NCBI GenBank assembly: GCA_025267735.1
Contig: CM046294.1
Span: forward strand, 7,722,001 to 7,786,000
Reading direction: 5' to 3'
Length of the DNA stretch: 64,000 nt
DNA from: Mactra quadrangularis
Taxonomy: Eukaryota > Mollusca > Bivalvia > Venerida > Mactridae
In this document: positions 1 to 11,063 of the stretch, piece by piece
How the letters are laid out: every line of letters begins with the position of its first letter
How positions within the stretch are numbered: position 1 is the stretch's first letter
Notes under the pieces: model-generated
What the model saw: only the letters and a program-made list of their open reading frames with translations
Told to the model about the DNA's origin: nothing
Databases searched by the model: none
Program-made: the position numbers and the translations under genes

Positions 1-684
1 CCGTGGTAGAATGTGAATAAACACATTTTGTATTAACACTGGTAGGACGGGACCAAATAAAAAGTGCCTTATTTTTTGAACTGATATTGACTTTGAACAC
101 TTAAAACTGTTCTTTAATGTTTAAACTTTATGTATGCCTTACACATTGAAACAAACTAAATTTCAGGAATTTTTATATTAGAAAACTTTGTGCTTCCAAA
201 CATGGATCTTTGTTTATGTAGGGTCCATGTTCCAAATGATTTTACATTTGTTATACTGTTACTATAGTTACTGTTAAGTTATATTAGAGTCCAACCCACG
301 CTCTGATTTGATATTTTTATTGAATTATTTTCACTTATAGTGAAACTGTATTTTTGTTGTACCAAATCATATGTTACATGTTTCAATGAAATATTATCAC
401 GACAAGTGCTTCGATGATTCATATTTTTGCTAATTGTTTTTTACACATTTTTACTTCATATATTTTGTTATTATTGTTTTGATATATTTGTTATTTGACA
501 TAATTTGCTATATGTTTGTGATGACCACTGTATGTGGAGGATCAGAAAATAGAAAATATGAAAACAACTTACATGCTTTGTTTTTTTGTTTTTGTTTTGT
601 ATGGTAAACCCATTTAAGGGCTGTTCCATTGGCGATCAAGTTTCCACGGATTGTAAATCCCAAATAGGTTACAGATAGTTGGTG
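1..684. other. AT-rich sequence without a recognised gene
   Basis: No open frame, RNA gene or inverted repeat stands out. The stretch could be the 3' untranslated end of a gene left of the window, but nothing in it proves that. Confidence 0.4.
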
Positions 685-760
685 AGCAAGAAATGTACCT
701 GTCGTTGCAACAATTTACCCTGGTACATGTATACCCTATATGCATGGGTGAAAGTTTTCA
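685..760 (+). repeat. SINE group D fragment (core only)
   Basis: The segment contains gagcaagaaatgtacctg followed by a tttaccctggtacatg block. This matches the core seen at 2040-2110, 2353-2535, 17790-17930 and 23950-24140 (gagcaagaa, a tta-cct stretch, then an ac-tccacccaggtgt-like block). No tRNA-like head remains. The gagcaagaa/acttta phrase resembles the central domain of V-type SINEs; that assignment is from memory. Confidence 0.45.
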
Positions 761-762
761 GT

Positions 763-1786
763 ATTAAGGTAGAATACCCATAATACACATATCAAGGAAT
801 AAGACTTTTGCTACTTTCTTTATAATCAGGATCACAACCTAGATTCACTGGCAAAATATTTTAAATTTTTACCGTCAAATAAATTTTTTATAACATTTTT
901 TTGAAAATTGAGTTATAAGTAAGAATCACACTATAAATTTGAAGGGGTATATGTCTTTAAAATGTAAAATTGAATTAAATAATCAAATTATTTTCATAAA
1001 GTTTGTTTGATAAAATTCACAATACTTTAATGAATGCAAATACATCAACTTTAATAACTTTACCTTGGTATTTTTACACACATACCAAGTTAATAATAGG
1101 GAGACCCAACAGAAAATGTGACGATTTTCACCAGCTATAAAAACTACAAGTTCGTATCCTTATTTTTTGACTATGAAAACAGTTTCTGCACTCCTAGTAA
1201 CACATTTAATAATTTACCTTAAACCATATGGCAATGAATAAAACAAAGAACAAAAGCTTTTACCACAGATAACTAAACAAAATGCCATTTTAATACATCA
1301 ACCCCCTTTTTGAAAAAATGTCAAAACTCTAGTGACCATCATAATATGAAGTAAACACATCTTTACAGTATATATTTTAATTTTAAACGCCATTATTGAC
1401 AATTTAAAGATAAAATAATAGTATTTTACGGTCTAATTGCATTAATCATCAACGACTTATTGATTACGAATTTGTTCGGGGACGAATCTGTTAGGGGACG
1501 AATCTTTTCGTCCATTGTTTGAATTGGATTTTTAAACTTCCGGTTTAAACTTTTTACACAAATTCTATCTATTTTCTCAAATAATTTAAAGAATTAATAT
1601 TCTTGTGAGGTAATACAATAAAAATATTAATAATATCTGAAAAATGAGGCATTTACACAATAAAAAAGTACATCCGATCTTTATCGATTGATAACGACAC
1701 CGACGAAAACCGCTTACGTAATTTGTCGACATGACCCGACATCGCCCGAAGTTTGACAGCAGCTATTATGGGAGTTCTGCCTTAAT
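763..1786. mobile_element. 1.0-kb non-autonomous DNA transposon candidate with 23-bp terminal inverted repeats
   Basis: The left end (763-785, starting attaaggtagaatacccat) and the reverse complement of the right end (1764-1786, starting attaaggcagaactcccat) agree at 20 of 23 positions. The interior is AT-rich with no transposase-like frame, so this would be a non-autonomous element. A target duplication was not identified with confidence, so the superfamily is unassigned. Confidence 0.5.
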
Positions 1787-2039
1787 CCTGATTTCAGTAT
1801 TTTTAGAATAAATTACTCTGTGCAATTTACATGAAAATACGCTCCCTTCGCAGCTCAGTGAATACTCGACCATTATTTCACACAAGTGAACGAGTGAAAT
1901 ATTCGACCAATGCACTAGAGAGTAACTTGAAGGCTACATATTTTAGTATCTTAAGGAAATCAAGTTTCAGTATTGTCAAAACTTTCAACTTCCACCCATG
2001 CATATATGAGTACATGCAAGGGTAAGAGAGAGTGCTGGT

Positions 2040-2110
2040 CCCATAGAGCAAGAAATGTATACCTGTGATTGCTTTATCACACCAAGATGTAAATGAATAC
2101 ACCCATAGGG
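2040..2110 (+). repeat. SINE group D fragment
   Basis: The phrase gagcaagaaatgtatacctg, then gattgctttatcacaccaag and atgtaaatgaatacaccca, parallels the body of the better copy at 2353-2535. The tRNA-like head is missing. Confidence 0.45.
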
Positions 2111-2352
2111 GTTCTGTTTAAACCATACGTAAGCTGTAAAATTTACGAGGAATAAAGATTCCTGAGGGATTGATATATTTGAATCAAGTTGCCAAATAGC
2201 TAGCAAAACCAGCTGTGAGAAATTCGTGCAATCACGAAACCAGTGCTACAGTATGCCTAAAGTGAAACTATTCAGTTTTCAACATTTTGTTGCTATGCAC
2301 GAATGTTGGTAAGCGGTATGGGCGAGACATTATTTTGTTGATGAAGACGAAA

Positions 2353-2535
2353 GTTAGCAGTGGTCCAGTGGAAAGACGCTCGCTTAGCGACGGAGTGGCT
2401 CTTGGGTCGAACCCCAATAGGAACGCTTCTAATTTCATTGAGCAAGAACTTTACACCTACAGTTGTTCACTCCACCCAGGTGTGAATGGGTACTGTAAGG
2501 GATCAACTGCCTTAACCTGATTTTAATGATCAGGG
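2353..2535 (+). repeat. tRNA-headed SINE, group D
   Basis: The head begins gttagcagtggtccagtgg and contains a B-box-like gggtcgaacccc. It continues into gagcaagaactttacacc, then ttcactccacccaggtgtg and aatgggtactgtaaggg. The same order of blocks occurs inverted at 17790-17930 and 23950-24140, which makes this a dispersed family and not a true tRNA gene. Confidence 0.6.
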
Positions 2536-2954
2536 GTTATCATACAAAATTGTAAAGTCGATTGAACATATACATTGTGTATATGGAAGCAGACTTCAAC
2601 CGCAGTGATTTTTTAATTAACGAAACATGGGGAAGGATTTCTTGGCTTACTAGTTAACAGTAAACTGTATGGCTGATGTTTTAGACCACCTTCTAAGTTG
2701 ATCGAGTAGAATCCTTATCTATGGTATGATGCAGACTCACGAACAACATGAAAGAACAGTTGACAGATTGACAGAAGACTTTATGTTTTGATCAGGCACG
2801 CTTTAATTGGTCCATACTGTAACTAACTATCACTGGCATCGTCTTATCATTGATACTGGAGGCTGTATTTTTGCAAACATGAAGGTCACTCCCTTGTTCT
2901 TGCACAGTAATACTGGTCATTGATAATTGTTCAGTTTTATTCAACTGCTACTGT

Positions 2955-3092
2955 CGCATACACAAACCCCGCTGATTTAGATCTTAAAATTTGTCCAAAA
3001 ATCTCCGTACATAACTACGGGTATTATTTTTTAACGATCGTGAGTGCAGACGCACATTATTAAGTATTGAAATCAGCGGGGTTATGTATACG
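2955..3092. mobile_element. Short MITE with terminal inverted repeats, copy 1
   Basis: The left arm (2955-2978, cgcatacacaaaccccgctg...) pairs with the right arm (3070-3092, ...cagcggggttatgtatacg), leaving a spacer of about 90 bp. A shorter relative with the same arms lies at 5757-5841. The shared upstream phrase ttttattcaact suggests the true element is somewhat longer than the arms. Confidence 0.6.
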
Positions 3093-3399
3093 CTACTGAT
3101 GAAATAAATTTTTACAATTCATGCAAAGCACACTTTTTCGTGAAATATGTGCTAATGTAACAGATAATTTCAAATAATTAAAAATAATTTTATCTGAATA
3201 TTTTCGCAAGGAATTTTCGCAAGAAACTGGCATTACCTTGAAGAAATTCGAACCACGATTGGCGTTGCATAAGCAGTACTGGATACACTTAAAATTAGAT
3301 GTCGTACAAGAGAAAGACTTTATTTCATATTCTAAAGACCATTTGGCCCATGAACAACATACATCATTGCAACACAATTCTGCATGTTAAGTCAAATAT

Positions 3400-3545
3400 T
3401 TATGCTTGTGTATGCATTGTTTTTCCTTTGTATAAGTGTCTTATCGTTGATCTGTATTATATTTGTACTTAAATGTTTTGTAAGATCATGTGCCTTTGTT
3501 GTACAAATCTTCAATAAAAACATCTGTTCTGTTCTGTTCTGTTCA
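3400..3545 (+). repeat. Retroelement 3' end with (TGTTC)n tail
   Basis: An AT-rich stretch ends in cttcaataaaaacatc followed at about 3521-3543 by repeated tgttc units. The same layout, AATAAA a few bases before (TGTTC)n, recurs at 35220-35263, and the complement (GAACA)n occurs at 11064-11084. This fits the 3' tail of one LINE or LINE-mobilised family. No reverse-transcriptase coding could be recognised upstream. Confidence 0.45.
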
Positions 3546-3584
3546 TATAAAATATGTGACATATGTAGATATACAGCATACATG

Positions 3585-4042
3585 TAGAGCTGTCATCGAT
3601 TCCAACGATATCGATGTATCGTCGATATTTATTTTCCGATCAATAATCGATATGCATTTTGAAATATCGACAATAAAGCCTTTATAGGTAAATAAATAAA
3701 AGTCATTCTTATAGATAAAATTTATGAGACGAACCTTCTATCGTAAGCGGAAACAGATGCACTTGTCATAATATGAACTGATAGGTCTAAAACATTGACC
3801 GCACCCCCATTGAGGAAATAGCTTAAGTCCACAGAAGGTATACATGTAACATTCATAAAAAGTATGCATTTTATGAGATTATGACAACATAAATGGTTTG
3901 TATAGTACTGCAGTGAAGGTATCGATATATATCGGTGTATCGTCGATATTAATTTCTCGATATATCGATATCGTCAATACGATTCAAGGATCCTATATTA
4001 CAAGTCCTTGATACGCTTCGAACCCAATCAATGACAGCTCTA
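3585..4042. mobile_element. hAT-like MITE with perfect 8-bp target duplication
   Basis: The ends are tagagctgtcatcgattcc (left) and, inverted, tagagctgtcattgattgg (right). The 8 bases catacatg flank the element exactly on both sides (3577-3584 and 4043-4050). An 8-bp duplication and ends of the type (T/C)AG-GCTG are characteristic of the hAT superfamily. The inside is rich in cgatatatcg-type palindromes and has no transposase frame. Related ends occur at 55706-56082 and 58030-58557. Confidence 0.8.
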
Positions 4043-4050
4043 CATACATG

Positions 4051-4780
4051 TACTCCAAAATAAAGACACGGCGACCACACGAACAAGATGGGAATGTCTT
4101 CACTACTTGTACTGAAATATGAACAATGAAATATTTTATATAATATTGAGTATAAAACAATGCAACAATCATTTAAGTCAATACACTATTATCATATACA
4201 TTGTATATCCATTCTTTAATATAATGACATGTTGATTCTAAATGATATAACACCATATAGTTACATTATAGTTAGAGTTAAGGGGGTTAGGATGTCACTG
4301 ACTTAAACAATAGATCACTTATCTGCTGTAATCTCAAGAACATATATTTAAGAATTAAATATTTCTCGTGCTTAATTAAAATATTACATGTATCAATATT
4401 AATCAATACAATTAAATTATAAATTTCTTTTTAGGCCACAACATATTAATCATGTGTTCTATGGATTCGCTCCCACCTTAATTTTGACGGTTTTTACAAA
4501 AAATATATATTTTATTTCCTCGCTAGCTCATAAAAATTCGTTCCAACGGCAATATAAAGCAACTGAATTAAGATTTTTTTTCTTCACTCGCTCGCCCCAT
4601 TATTTTTCATAAAAATACATAAAACACGTCACCAATTAGTTGCGGCCTTATGAACATACAATATGCGAAAACAATCACTTGTACTTTTTTGTTGCCATAA
4701 AAACGAACCATACTCTCATACGGAAACAAAACTTTCAATGGCCATAAAATTATCTCCTTATCAAGTTCCTCGAAAGTTAG
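4051..4780. other. AT-rich sequence without a recognised gene
   Basis: Nothing beyond AT-rich, low-information sequence was seen. Confidence 0.35.
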
Positions 4781-4865
4781 CCCTGCCGGGGAATCGAACC
4801 TACGACCCATCGGTCTAAAGACCAGCGCGCTACCGACTGTGTTCACCATGCGGCCCATGCCATAG
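4780..4865 (-). repeat. tRNA-like SINE head
   Basis: Read on the minus strand, this segment runs from gtcggtagcgcgctggtc (A-box side) to gtaggttcgattccccgg (B-box and T-arm side), the arrangement of a tRNA. The sequence continues without a clear acceptor end or terminator, and similar heads in the window belong to SINEs. It is therefore called a SINE head; a real tRNA gene is not fully excluded. Confidence 0.45.
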
Positions 4866-5567
4866 CGACTCAAAGAACAACAAAAATCACAACCAGGGTC
4901 GTACAAGCATGTCTGATGTTCTTCAAAGCTGTATATTTCTAGCTTAAATACCCAACTTCGTAGAAGCCTTAAATGTCCTTTTTTACCAAGAAGCAGATTC
5001 TAAGGCACGAGTATACAACCTATCTGTGAACCCCTATTGTGAAACTATCATAAATAGTTTATTCCCATCTCTGTTGCCCCCACAATCTTTAAACCATTTA
5101 AACATTCTGTCACGAAATGCGTGTGCATTTTCGATAAATAATCACCTAGGAGTAGATTTCACAATATCACTGGGCAAAACAACTGACATTTATTTGATGT
5201 ATTTAAAAACAGACAGACTTGTTTCAAATGATATGAAATTGAAACCTTTATAATTCATGTTTCTAAAATGATTTTTCATTTTGATAAACACATTTTTGTA
5301 TGGGAATTCCCACGATACAAAAGGCGCATGCAGTCTGTCAGCTATCAAGCGATCACATGACCCAGAAATGATTACGTGTGAGGAAAACGTGCCCTTTCTA
5401 TTTAAATGCCGACCAAAAAAATCCGTTCTTTTATCACAGCGTGTGAAAATACGTTTGTATGTTTATTTTTTTCTATGAGAACGAATGCGATGAATTCAAC
5501 AAGTGGTATATACACCAGCCTACTCTCTGTTTTTACATTTGTTGAAGTGATATTTCGATATGTCAGT

Positions 5568-5622
5568 GCAAAACTAGTCTAACCTCATGTAAATAAAGAA
5601 TGATGTAGACTAGTTTTGCGCT
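5568..5622. repeat. Small inverted repeat
   Basis: The phrase gtgcaaaactagtcta is followed about 25 bases later by tagactagttttgcgc, its near-exact complement (one mismatch). The loop contains an AATAAA. Confidence 0.5.
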
Positions 5623-5668
5623 GATCCATAGATTTTCTTATGTTGTTTATTGTATGGTACTTGTTAAA

Positions 5669-5952
5669 TACAACCACGATACTTAATCTCATATGGGAAC
5701 TTATACAACTGTACATATTGTCAATTTATTGTTAAATTTTATTCAACTATCATTGGCGCATACATGAACTCCACTGATTTAAATATTTACTGTATTACTC
5801 CTATACTCTATTTATTTAAATCAGCGGTGTTTATGTATGCACCACAGACATTTGAATTAAATTTTTTTTTAAAAATCACTGCCTGTTATATGGAACACGT
5901 ATAATACAACCACGTTACCAAGTCTCATGTGGCAATTGTATACAACTGTAAA
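5669..5952 (+). repeat. Direct repeats of about 50 bp flanking a MITE
   Basis: Segments 5669-5720 and 5902-5952 share aatacaaccacg, tctcat.tgg and atacaactgta in the same order. The short MITE at 5757-5841 lies between them, so the two blocks may be a local duplication or part of a larger composite repeat. Confidence 0.45.
5757..5841. mobile_element. Short MITE with terminal inverted repeats, copy 2
   Basis: The left arm cgcatacatgaactccactg and the right arm (inverted) match those of 2955-3092, but only about 37 bases separate them. Both copies are preceded by ttttattcaact, so they belong to one family and this one is internally deleted. Confidence 0.55.
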
Positions 5953-6230
5953 ATAATGACGATTTACCTAATGAAAAATAGAATAAAACATTTTGGTTTT
6001 ATTATCACGATATATAGATATCCAAAAAATAGATTAACAGAATTATAATTATAAATTGTAGATAAAACAGCTTCATTAGATCCTATTTCATTTACCACTT
6101 GGTGAAAGCGAGTCGCTGATAGAATCATAAGAATGGCGAACTCTACGCTAGAACAAGAACCAAGCAAGCCCTATCAAATCGTTACACGGAAGCGTATGCA
6201 AGATTTGATTTTATTGAGCTCGGACAATAA

Positions 6231-6476
6231 CTAACAGTAATTTATATTCCTGGACTTGTAAGCATCGTGGTCGTTTACCGTCGTAAACAAACAAATTAAG
6301 ACTATAATCACACTGGAATCTCGCAAACTCTCGTCCGTGGCTTTGATGGTTATAACTGTCCGCCAAGTTAGCTTACAACACGGCGTCATGGTATCTACCT
6401 CGAACGAAATACGACCGTCCATCTCCGATAAGTGCTTATGTAAATCATTGTCCACGTAAAATGTATAAAGGGTCAT
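6231..6476 (-). CDS. Coding-like open frame of unknown function (81 codons)
   Basis: A minus-strand ATG at 6476 opens 81 codons with balanced amino-acid use, including VDNDLHKHLSEMDGRISFEV and TPCCKLTWRTVITI. The stretch looks less AT-rich than its surroundings. No family was recognised and no convincing splice sites were fixed; a GT occurs inside the last third (…TTTACGACG/GTAAAC). It could be a single exon or a decayed gene. A small plus-strand frame (6134-6235, 33 codons, starting MANSTLEQEPSKPYQIV) abuts it, which weakens confidence in either. Confidence 0.25.
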   Translation of the reverse strand: MTLYTFYVDNDLHKHLSEMDGRISFEVDTMTPCCKLTWRTVITIKATDESLRDSSVIIVLICLFTTVNDHDAYKSRNINYC

Positions 6477-6550
6477 GTTTTATCCTTGTATACTCTGACA
6501 TTAGGGTATTCACAGCCCCTCTTACATGTTACCTTGGTTAAACAGATTAT

Positions 6551-6853
6551 ATCAACTTAGCTAGATATTAAATTATATTTATCAAGCAATAATTCAGTAT
6601 TTTCAACATATACTACTTTTTGTACCCTTCTCCAAAAAGTATTTTTATCGCTGTTTATTGTCAATACCTCGACAGGTGTACATATTTTTGCCGTTTTTGT
6701 AGATGTTGAACCGTGAGAAAATTTCACAATTTCAATATCGGAGGGCTGTCGTGAATTAAAGCTACAGTCCAACAGTTTATAGTCATAATGAACAAAATTG
6801 ATGACAAAAAATTTGCTATCAACGTATGGATGAATATCACAAAAACACCTACA
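6551..6853 (-). CDS. Possible exon or decayed coding piece of unknown function
   Basis: On the minus strand an AG (…gatgtag) at about 6854-6855 precedes a frame that stays open for about 100 codons to a TAA near 6551. It includes SRQPSDIEIVKFSHGSTST and FWRRVQKVVYVEN. It lies just upstream, in the direction of transcription, of the minus frame at 6231-6476. No domain was recognised, and no donor joins the two. It may be part of an old gene or element. Confidence 0.2.
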
Positions 6854-6859
6854 TCAAAA

Positions 6860-7735
6860 GCCACGTTTGACGAGTGCATAGCATTTGGTGAATAAAAAAA
6901 TAAAGCTAAATTGCCTAACACTAATTTGAATGTGCAAAAATCCGTGAAAACTCATTTTGAACGTACGTGAGGTTATTATTGCATTTATTTTGGTAGGGTA
7001 CGATTTGATTGAATGTTATTTTTTCTCACTATAGTTTTTATTTCATTATGTTATTGAGGTTTAAAGCATTGCGGATGAGATTTTTTGTGTCAAAATTGAA
7101 GACAATATGATGGCTTAGTCATTGTCAATTTAAAATTTAAAAACGTTCTCTGTGTGAAAGTTTAATGGGATCTGATTTAAGAAAAAACGAGCTACTTTGT
7201 ACATGCAACACCGTTTATAACCTGATGAACACCGTACTGTACCGGAAACGATCTTTTATACAAGCCGCGTTATACCGGAAATGCTTGATTTCACTTTTGT
7301 ATTCCGGCGGGTTATAATGTAAACAATATTTTATGTAATTTATGTAATGGAAAAACTAATTTACCCGATTTAAAAGACTGTTTCAAGAAAATTAAGAAAA
7401 TATTAAAAATAATGTTTTGGCTAAAAATTGAGATTATCTTTTCATCAATAATGGCCACACATGACTTCCATACACATACACTAAGAAAATAAGTTATACT
7501 GAATCTATTACCGTGTGATACACACATCAAATTTAAAATTACAATACGACCAAGTCTTCGACCTTAGCTCTCTTGCACAAGACTTAATAGTACTGGATAT
7601 TAAAATCATCGTTCTGTATTTCAGTTTTTATTTTTATTGCTTTTGGTTAGGAAGGTTTTATTGTCGCTTTCAGACTTCTTTTGTAAAAGTTCAACGGGTC
7701 CCACCTCTCGTTTGCTCTAACTAAATATATTTTTA
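6860..7735. other. Intergenic sequence, nothing recognised
   Basis: AT-rich, with only short open frames of poor composition. No inverted repeat or RNA gene was seen. Confidence 0.35.
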
Positions 7736-8003
7736 CATCAGTGCTTTTTATATTGAGATTAACGCCTTGTCAACACTTTTCTATATTATTTTACGGCGTC
7801 CAGTGCACCCAACCTACATGTAGCTTTCCTGGACCTTTGTTTATAACCACTCACATACCCTTCCACAAGGCCGGAAAATTCTCCATATACCTTATCAATG
7901 GAGGAAAACCGACATTATTGAAGGATATAACCTTCCGGGTTGTATACGAACCCGTACCCCATCGGGACACTAGATTCGAAATCCAGGCGCGCTACTGACT
8001 ATT
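7736..8003 (-). repeat. SINE group A (tRNA head at the right end)
   Basis: Read on the minus strand, it starts with a tRNA-like head containing gcgcgcctggatttcgaatc and tacgggttcgtatac. It then passes through a body with ggagaatttccggccttgtg and gaagggtatgtgagt, and ends with the tail block gtgcactggacgccgtaaaa and a final gtgttgacaaggcgttaa. The copies at 16845-17092, 21040-21312, 50457-50735 and 62851-63134 have the same order of blocks. Confidence 0.75.
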
Positions 8004-8850
8004 GTTTTTTATACCAATACAAATAAGTACAATAAAAATAATTCATTCTCATTGTTCAAACAGTCGTTCGCTCGCACTGTTTAAGTGTTAAGACCGAAAA
8101 ACTACTGTTGTGATCAAATGAACAAAAAAGCTACAAAACTGTAGTTAAAGGAAACATGACTTCACACGAACTAATCTTGAAATTAGCACATTCGTTTGAT
8201 ATCACATATTTGACCAAAAAACTTGTAATTTATTCAATTTTAATGTCCTTACAATTAGTTTATTTCGCTCCTCATTTTGCCATCCTTTGTGAACGTTTGA
8301 TGTGAGCCCTTTATTGTACTGATAAGGGGTTTTTCTCAGTTGTTACATGCAAAAAAGGGACTGGCCCTATTTTGAGTATTGCGTTCAGCCCCATTCTCTG
8401 TCACTCTCCTAATTTGATATTTATATGAGCGTGTCTTTTGTTGCAATATTATCAAACACTCGTGTGATCTCTCTTCAACTACGGAAATAGTCAATTTGAA
8501 ACCCAGCAGGAATGTTACAACGTGCCTCTTCGGAAGGTTCAACATTGTAGGAGAACAGTTTGTATGAACCCTAAAGCGTGTACCTCAAGGCCAATTGATG
8601 TCAAGAATTCTATGAGCCTTGATTACAAGTTCTGTAATCTGTAAGGGTTTATTATCTGGACAAAATGAAGTGAACTACCGATTGGTGCATTGTATTAACT
8701 TCCTACATCGAATCTAAGGGGGCACCCTCGACTAAACATTGTTCTGTGACACTTTCCGAAACAAAGGGACACACTTGACCAGACATTGTTCTGTGATGGT
8801 ATGTTATCATGAACATTACAGAATAAACAATAAAAAGCCGGGATAGAACA
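8004..8850. other. Intergenic sequence, nothing recognised
   Basis: No gene, RNA or element could be supported here. Confidence 0.35.
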
Positions 8851-8853
8851 TTC

Positions 8854-9056
8854 CAGAGCAGAGCAGAGAACAACAGAACAGAGTAGAGCAGAGCGGAGCG
8901 GAGCGGAACGGAACGGAACGGATCGGAGCGGAGCGGAACATAACAGGACAGAACAGAACAGAGCAGAGCAGAGCAGAACCGAACCGAACAGTCCAGACCA
9001 GACCAGACCAGAACAGAACAGAACGGACCAGAACGGAACAGAAAAGAACAGAACAG
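8854..9056. repeat. Pentanucleotide satellite (GAACA / GAGCA / GAGCG / GAACG)
   Basis: About 40 near-perfect 5-bp units of the form GA(A/G/C)C(A/G) run without break. They change gradually from GAGCA through GAGCG and GAACG back to GAACA and GACCA. The unit is the complement of the TGTTC tail found at 3521, 11064 and 35240, so the array may have grown from such a tail. A 138-codon minus-strand frame across it encodes only low-complexity S/L/C/F/V repeats and is not a gene. Confidence 0.85.
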
Positions 9057-9284
9057 TCATCTTATTAATAAGGGCCTGAACATGTTCGTATATATCTTCT
9101 ATAAACTTCAACAGCGTTATGGCTATTCTTTACACCATTTAAATCATTCTTCTGGCAAAAGAAAATACAAAATACTGACTTTGTTTAGTAAACAAATGGC
9201 AAGCTAGTTACGTTTATACTTACATGTAATCTATTTTAGTTGTGAAACATTTTTTTGCAACTAAGATTAATCATTTACCAGTCA

Positions 9285-9405
9285 GCTTCTCAGTACTAAG
9301 CTAGTAGGACAAAGTTTAACCTTTCTAGGAACAGTGAGAAGGTAAACTGACCACCGTTATATGACCTATACAAAGCTACGTTGTTGAACCCAACAAAAAG
9401 GAAAC
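9285..9405 (+). repeat. SINE group B, 3' part
   Basis: Contains tagtaggacaaagtttaacc, tttctaggaacagtgagaag, ccaccgttatatgacctata and ttgttgaacccaacaaaaag. These correspond to the last ~120 bp of the fuller group B copy at 26915-27235. The tRNA head and first half are missing. Confidence 0.65.
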
Positions 9406-9889
9406 AGAACTCTAGCAAACCGTTGAGTTGACACGACTAAACAATTAGCACAAGGAAATGCAATATACGAACACATCCAATAATTAAAATACAGTTTGAC
9501 ACTAGATCATGAAATCATATCAAATATAGATCGCGTGTGCTTCAAATTAATGTCAATTGTTGCGTTGAGACAGTGAACGTGTGTAGGATTTTATTTAATG
9601 TTCATGAAGAATGATGGCATACTTTCAACTGTCAATACACTTCCTCGTAAATGTAGATACAATACATCTTAAATTTCTTAGCTGTCAATATAACATTCCG
9701 TACTTAAAACACACGGAACTGACTGGACTTTATAATCAACCCTTCATTAAATCATCAATTAATTTTATTCACGGTGCCTTTATACCACGTGACTTTTTGT
9801 GATCAATGTGGGCCGTAATTTCAAAATAATAAAATCAGTCCTTTTTTAGTAGGTGGAAACCGGAAGTAGAATTTGGTTGGCAATACTTT

Positions 9890-10170
9890 AAAATAAAATT
9901 TTTGAACACATGTTCAGGAAGTACACTTCCTCTTAATTACTTAAAGTTAATTCAGCTCAAAAAGGATTTTGGATCATAAATGTATAATTGTGCCAAAACA
10001 ATGAGTATGGTGTGCTCTTATAAAGGACCCTCGTTTTAAGAAATGGCCACTTAGTCAATCTAAAGCTTAGAAAGCAAAATGGTTTGACATTTTATTGTGC
10101 CTCTTAAACATGTTATATTCTAACAGTTTCACGGCGTAATCAATGATTCATATGTCTGCTTTAAACCTTC
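9890..10170 (+). repeat. Dispersed repeat, copy 1 (pair with 20490-20790)
   Basis: Shares with 20490-20790, in order, the blocks tctggatcata-like, gtgctctta(a/t), tttaagaaat.gc, a gtcaa…ctta stretch, aaagcaaaat, tttgaaatgt/tttgacattt, ttcacgg and gtctgcttta. The match is old and patchy. The nature of the element is unknown. Confidence 0.4.
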
Positions 10171-10384
10171 ATATAGTGACAGTCTACGAAATTAGGATAT
10201 GAAAGTGGTTGCCCAAACAGATCATTTTAGCCACTAGCATTATATCTTGTCGAGAAATTTTGTTGCCCGAAAGAAATTGTTGGCTGCCAGAACTAGAAAT
10301 TAGTTTCCTGGTCACCTGGACATCAACTTATTTCGTAGACTGCAGTGGTCAATTTAAGTACTGATGCATCGCATGAATACTGTT

Positions 10385-10412
10385 CAGGTGATATGTCCGC
10401 CTCATATGACTC
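10385..10412 (+). repeat. Segment sharing a 19-bp identical word with 33500-33545
   Basis: The word gtccgcctcatatgactca occurs here and at about 33519-33537, each preceded by ggtga. Both sites can be read as …SASYDS… in one frame. They may be ends of an unrecognised retroelement or gene family. Confidence 0.35.
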
Positions 10413-11063
10413 ACACAACAAGAAGTCAACATATATACAAGAACATCCAAGCAAACAAGCTGTTTGATGATAATAGATAAATAAGTATAGCTGTGACAAG
10501 TGCCGTCCAACAATATTTTATATTGGTCATTGTATGTCTGTTTTGATCTCACGGTAATATTATTGACACTTTTTCTGCGGGGTTTATCTCAGGTACACTG
10601 CAATAACATGATCATAAAACGAAATTAAAACTGCCAATATGTCACGTGTCAATTGATAAACATGACGTCATTTTCGCTCGTGAGATCAGACGTTTGGTTT
10701 TATTACATAATGTCCTAATATGAACATATTTTTGTCACCCCCGCATATCAAACATCAAAAACATCATTATATAAATATCAAAAACTGTGAGGCATTACAC
10801 TATATATATTTTTAATGAATATTTTGTAGAAAGGAAATAATTGATTCTTTTGATTTACGGCAACAGTAAGTGTCAAGAGGGCGGGCTAATTATGATCATT
10901 TTAATGATAATGTGTTTTTACTTGATTTGCACGAGGAAAGGAAACATTGCCCCGTACACTTGTAATGATATGATCACATTATGTTTGTATAAGGAAATTC
11001 ATGTTTCATTATGTAGCGGCTAATATTGCTTTGTAATAGTGTTCAATGATCGGTTGAACTTTT

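Noticed and set aside
8695..9111. 138-codon minus-strand open frame
   Set aside because: It is a translation of the pentanucleotide satellite; only S, L, C, F, V-type repeats result.
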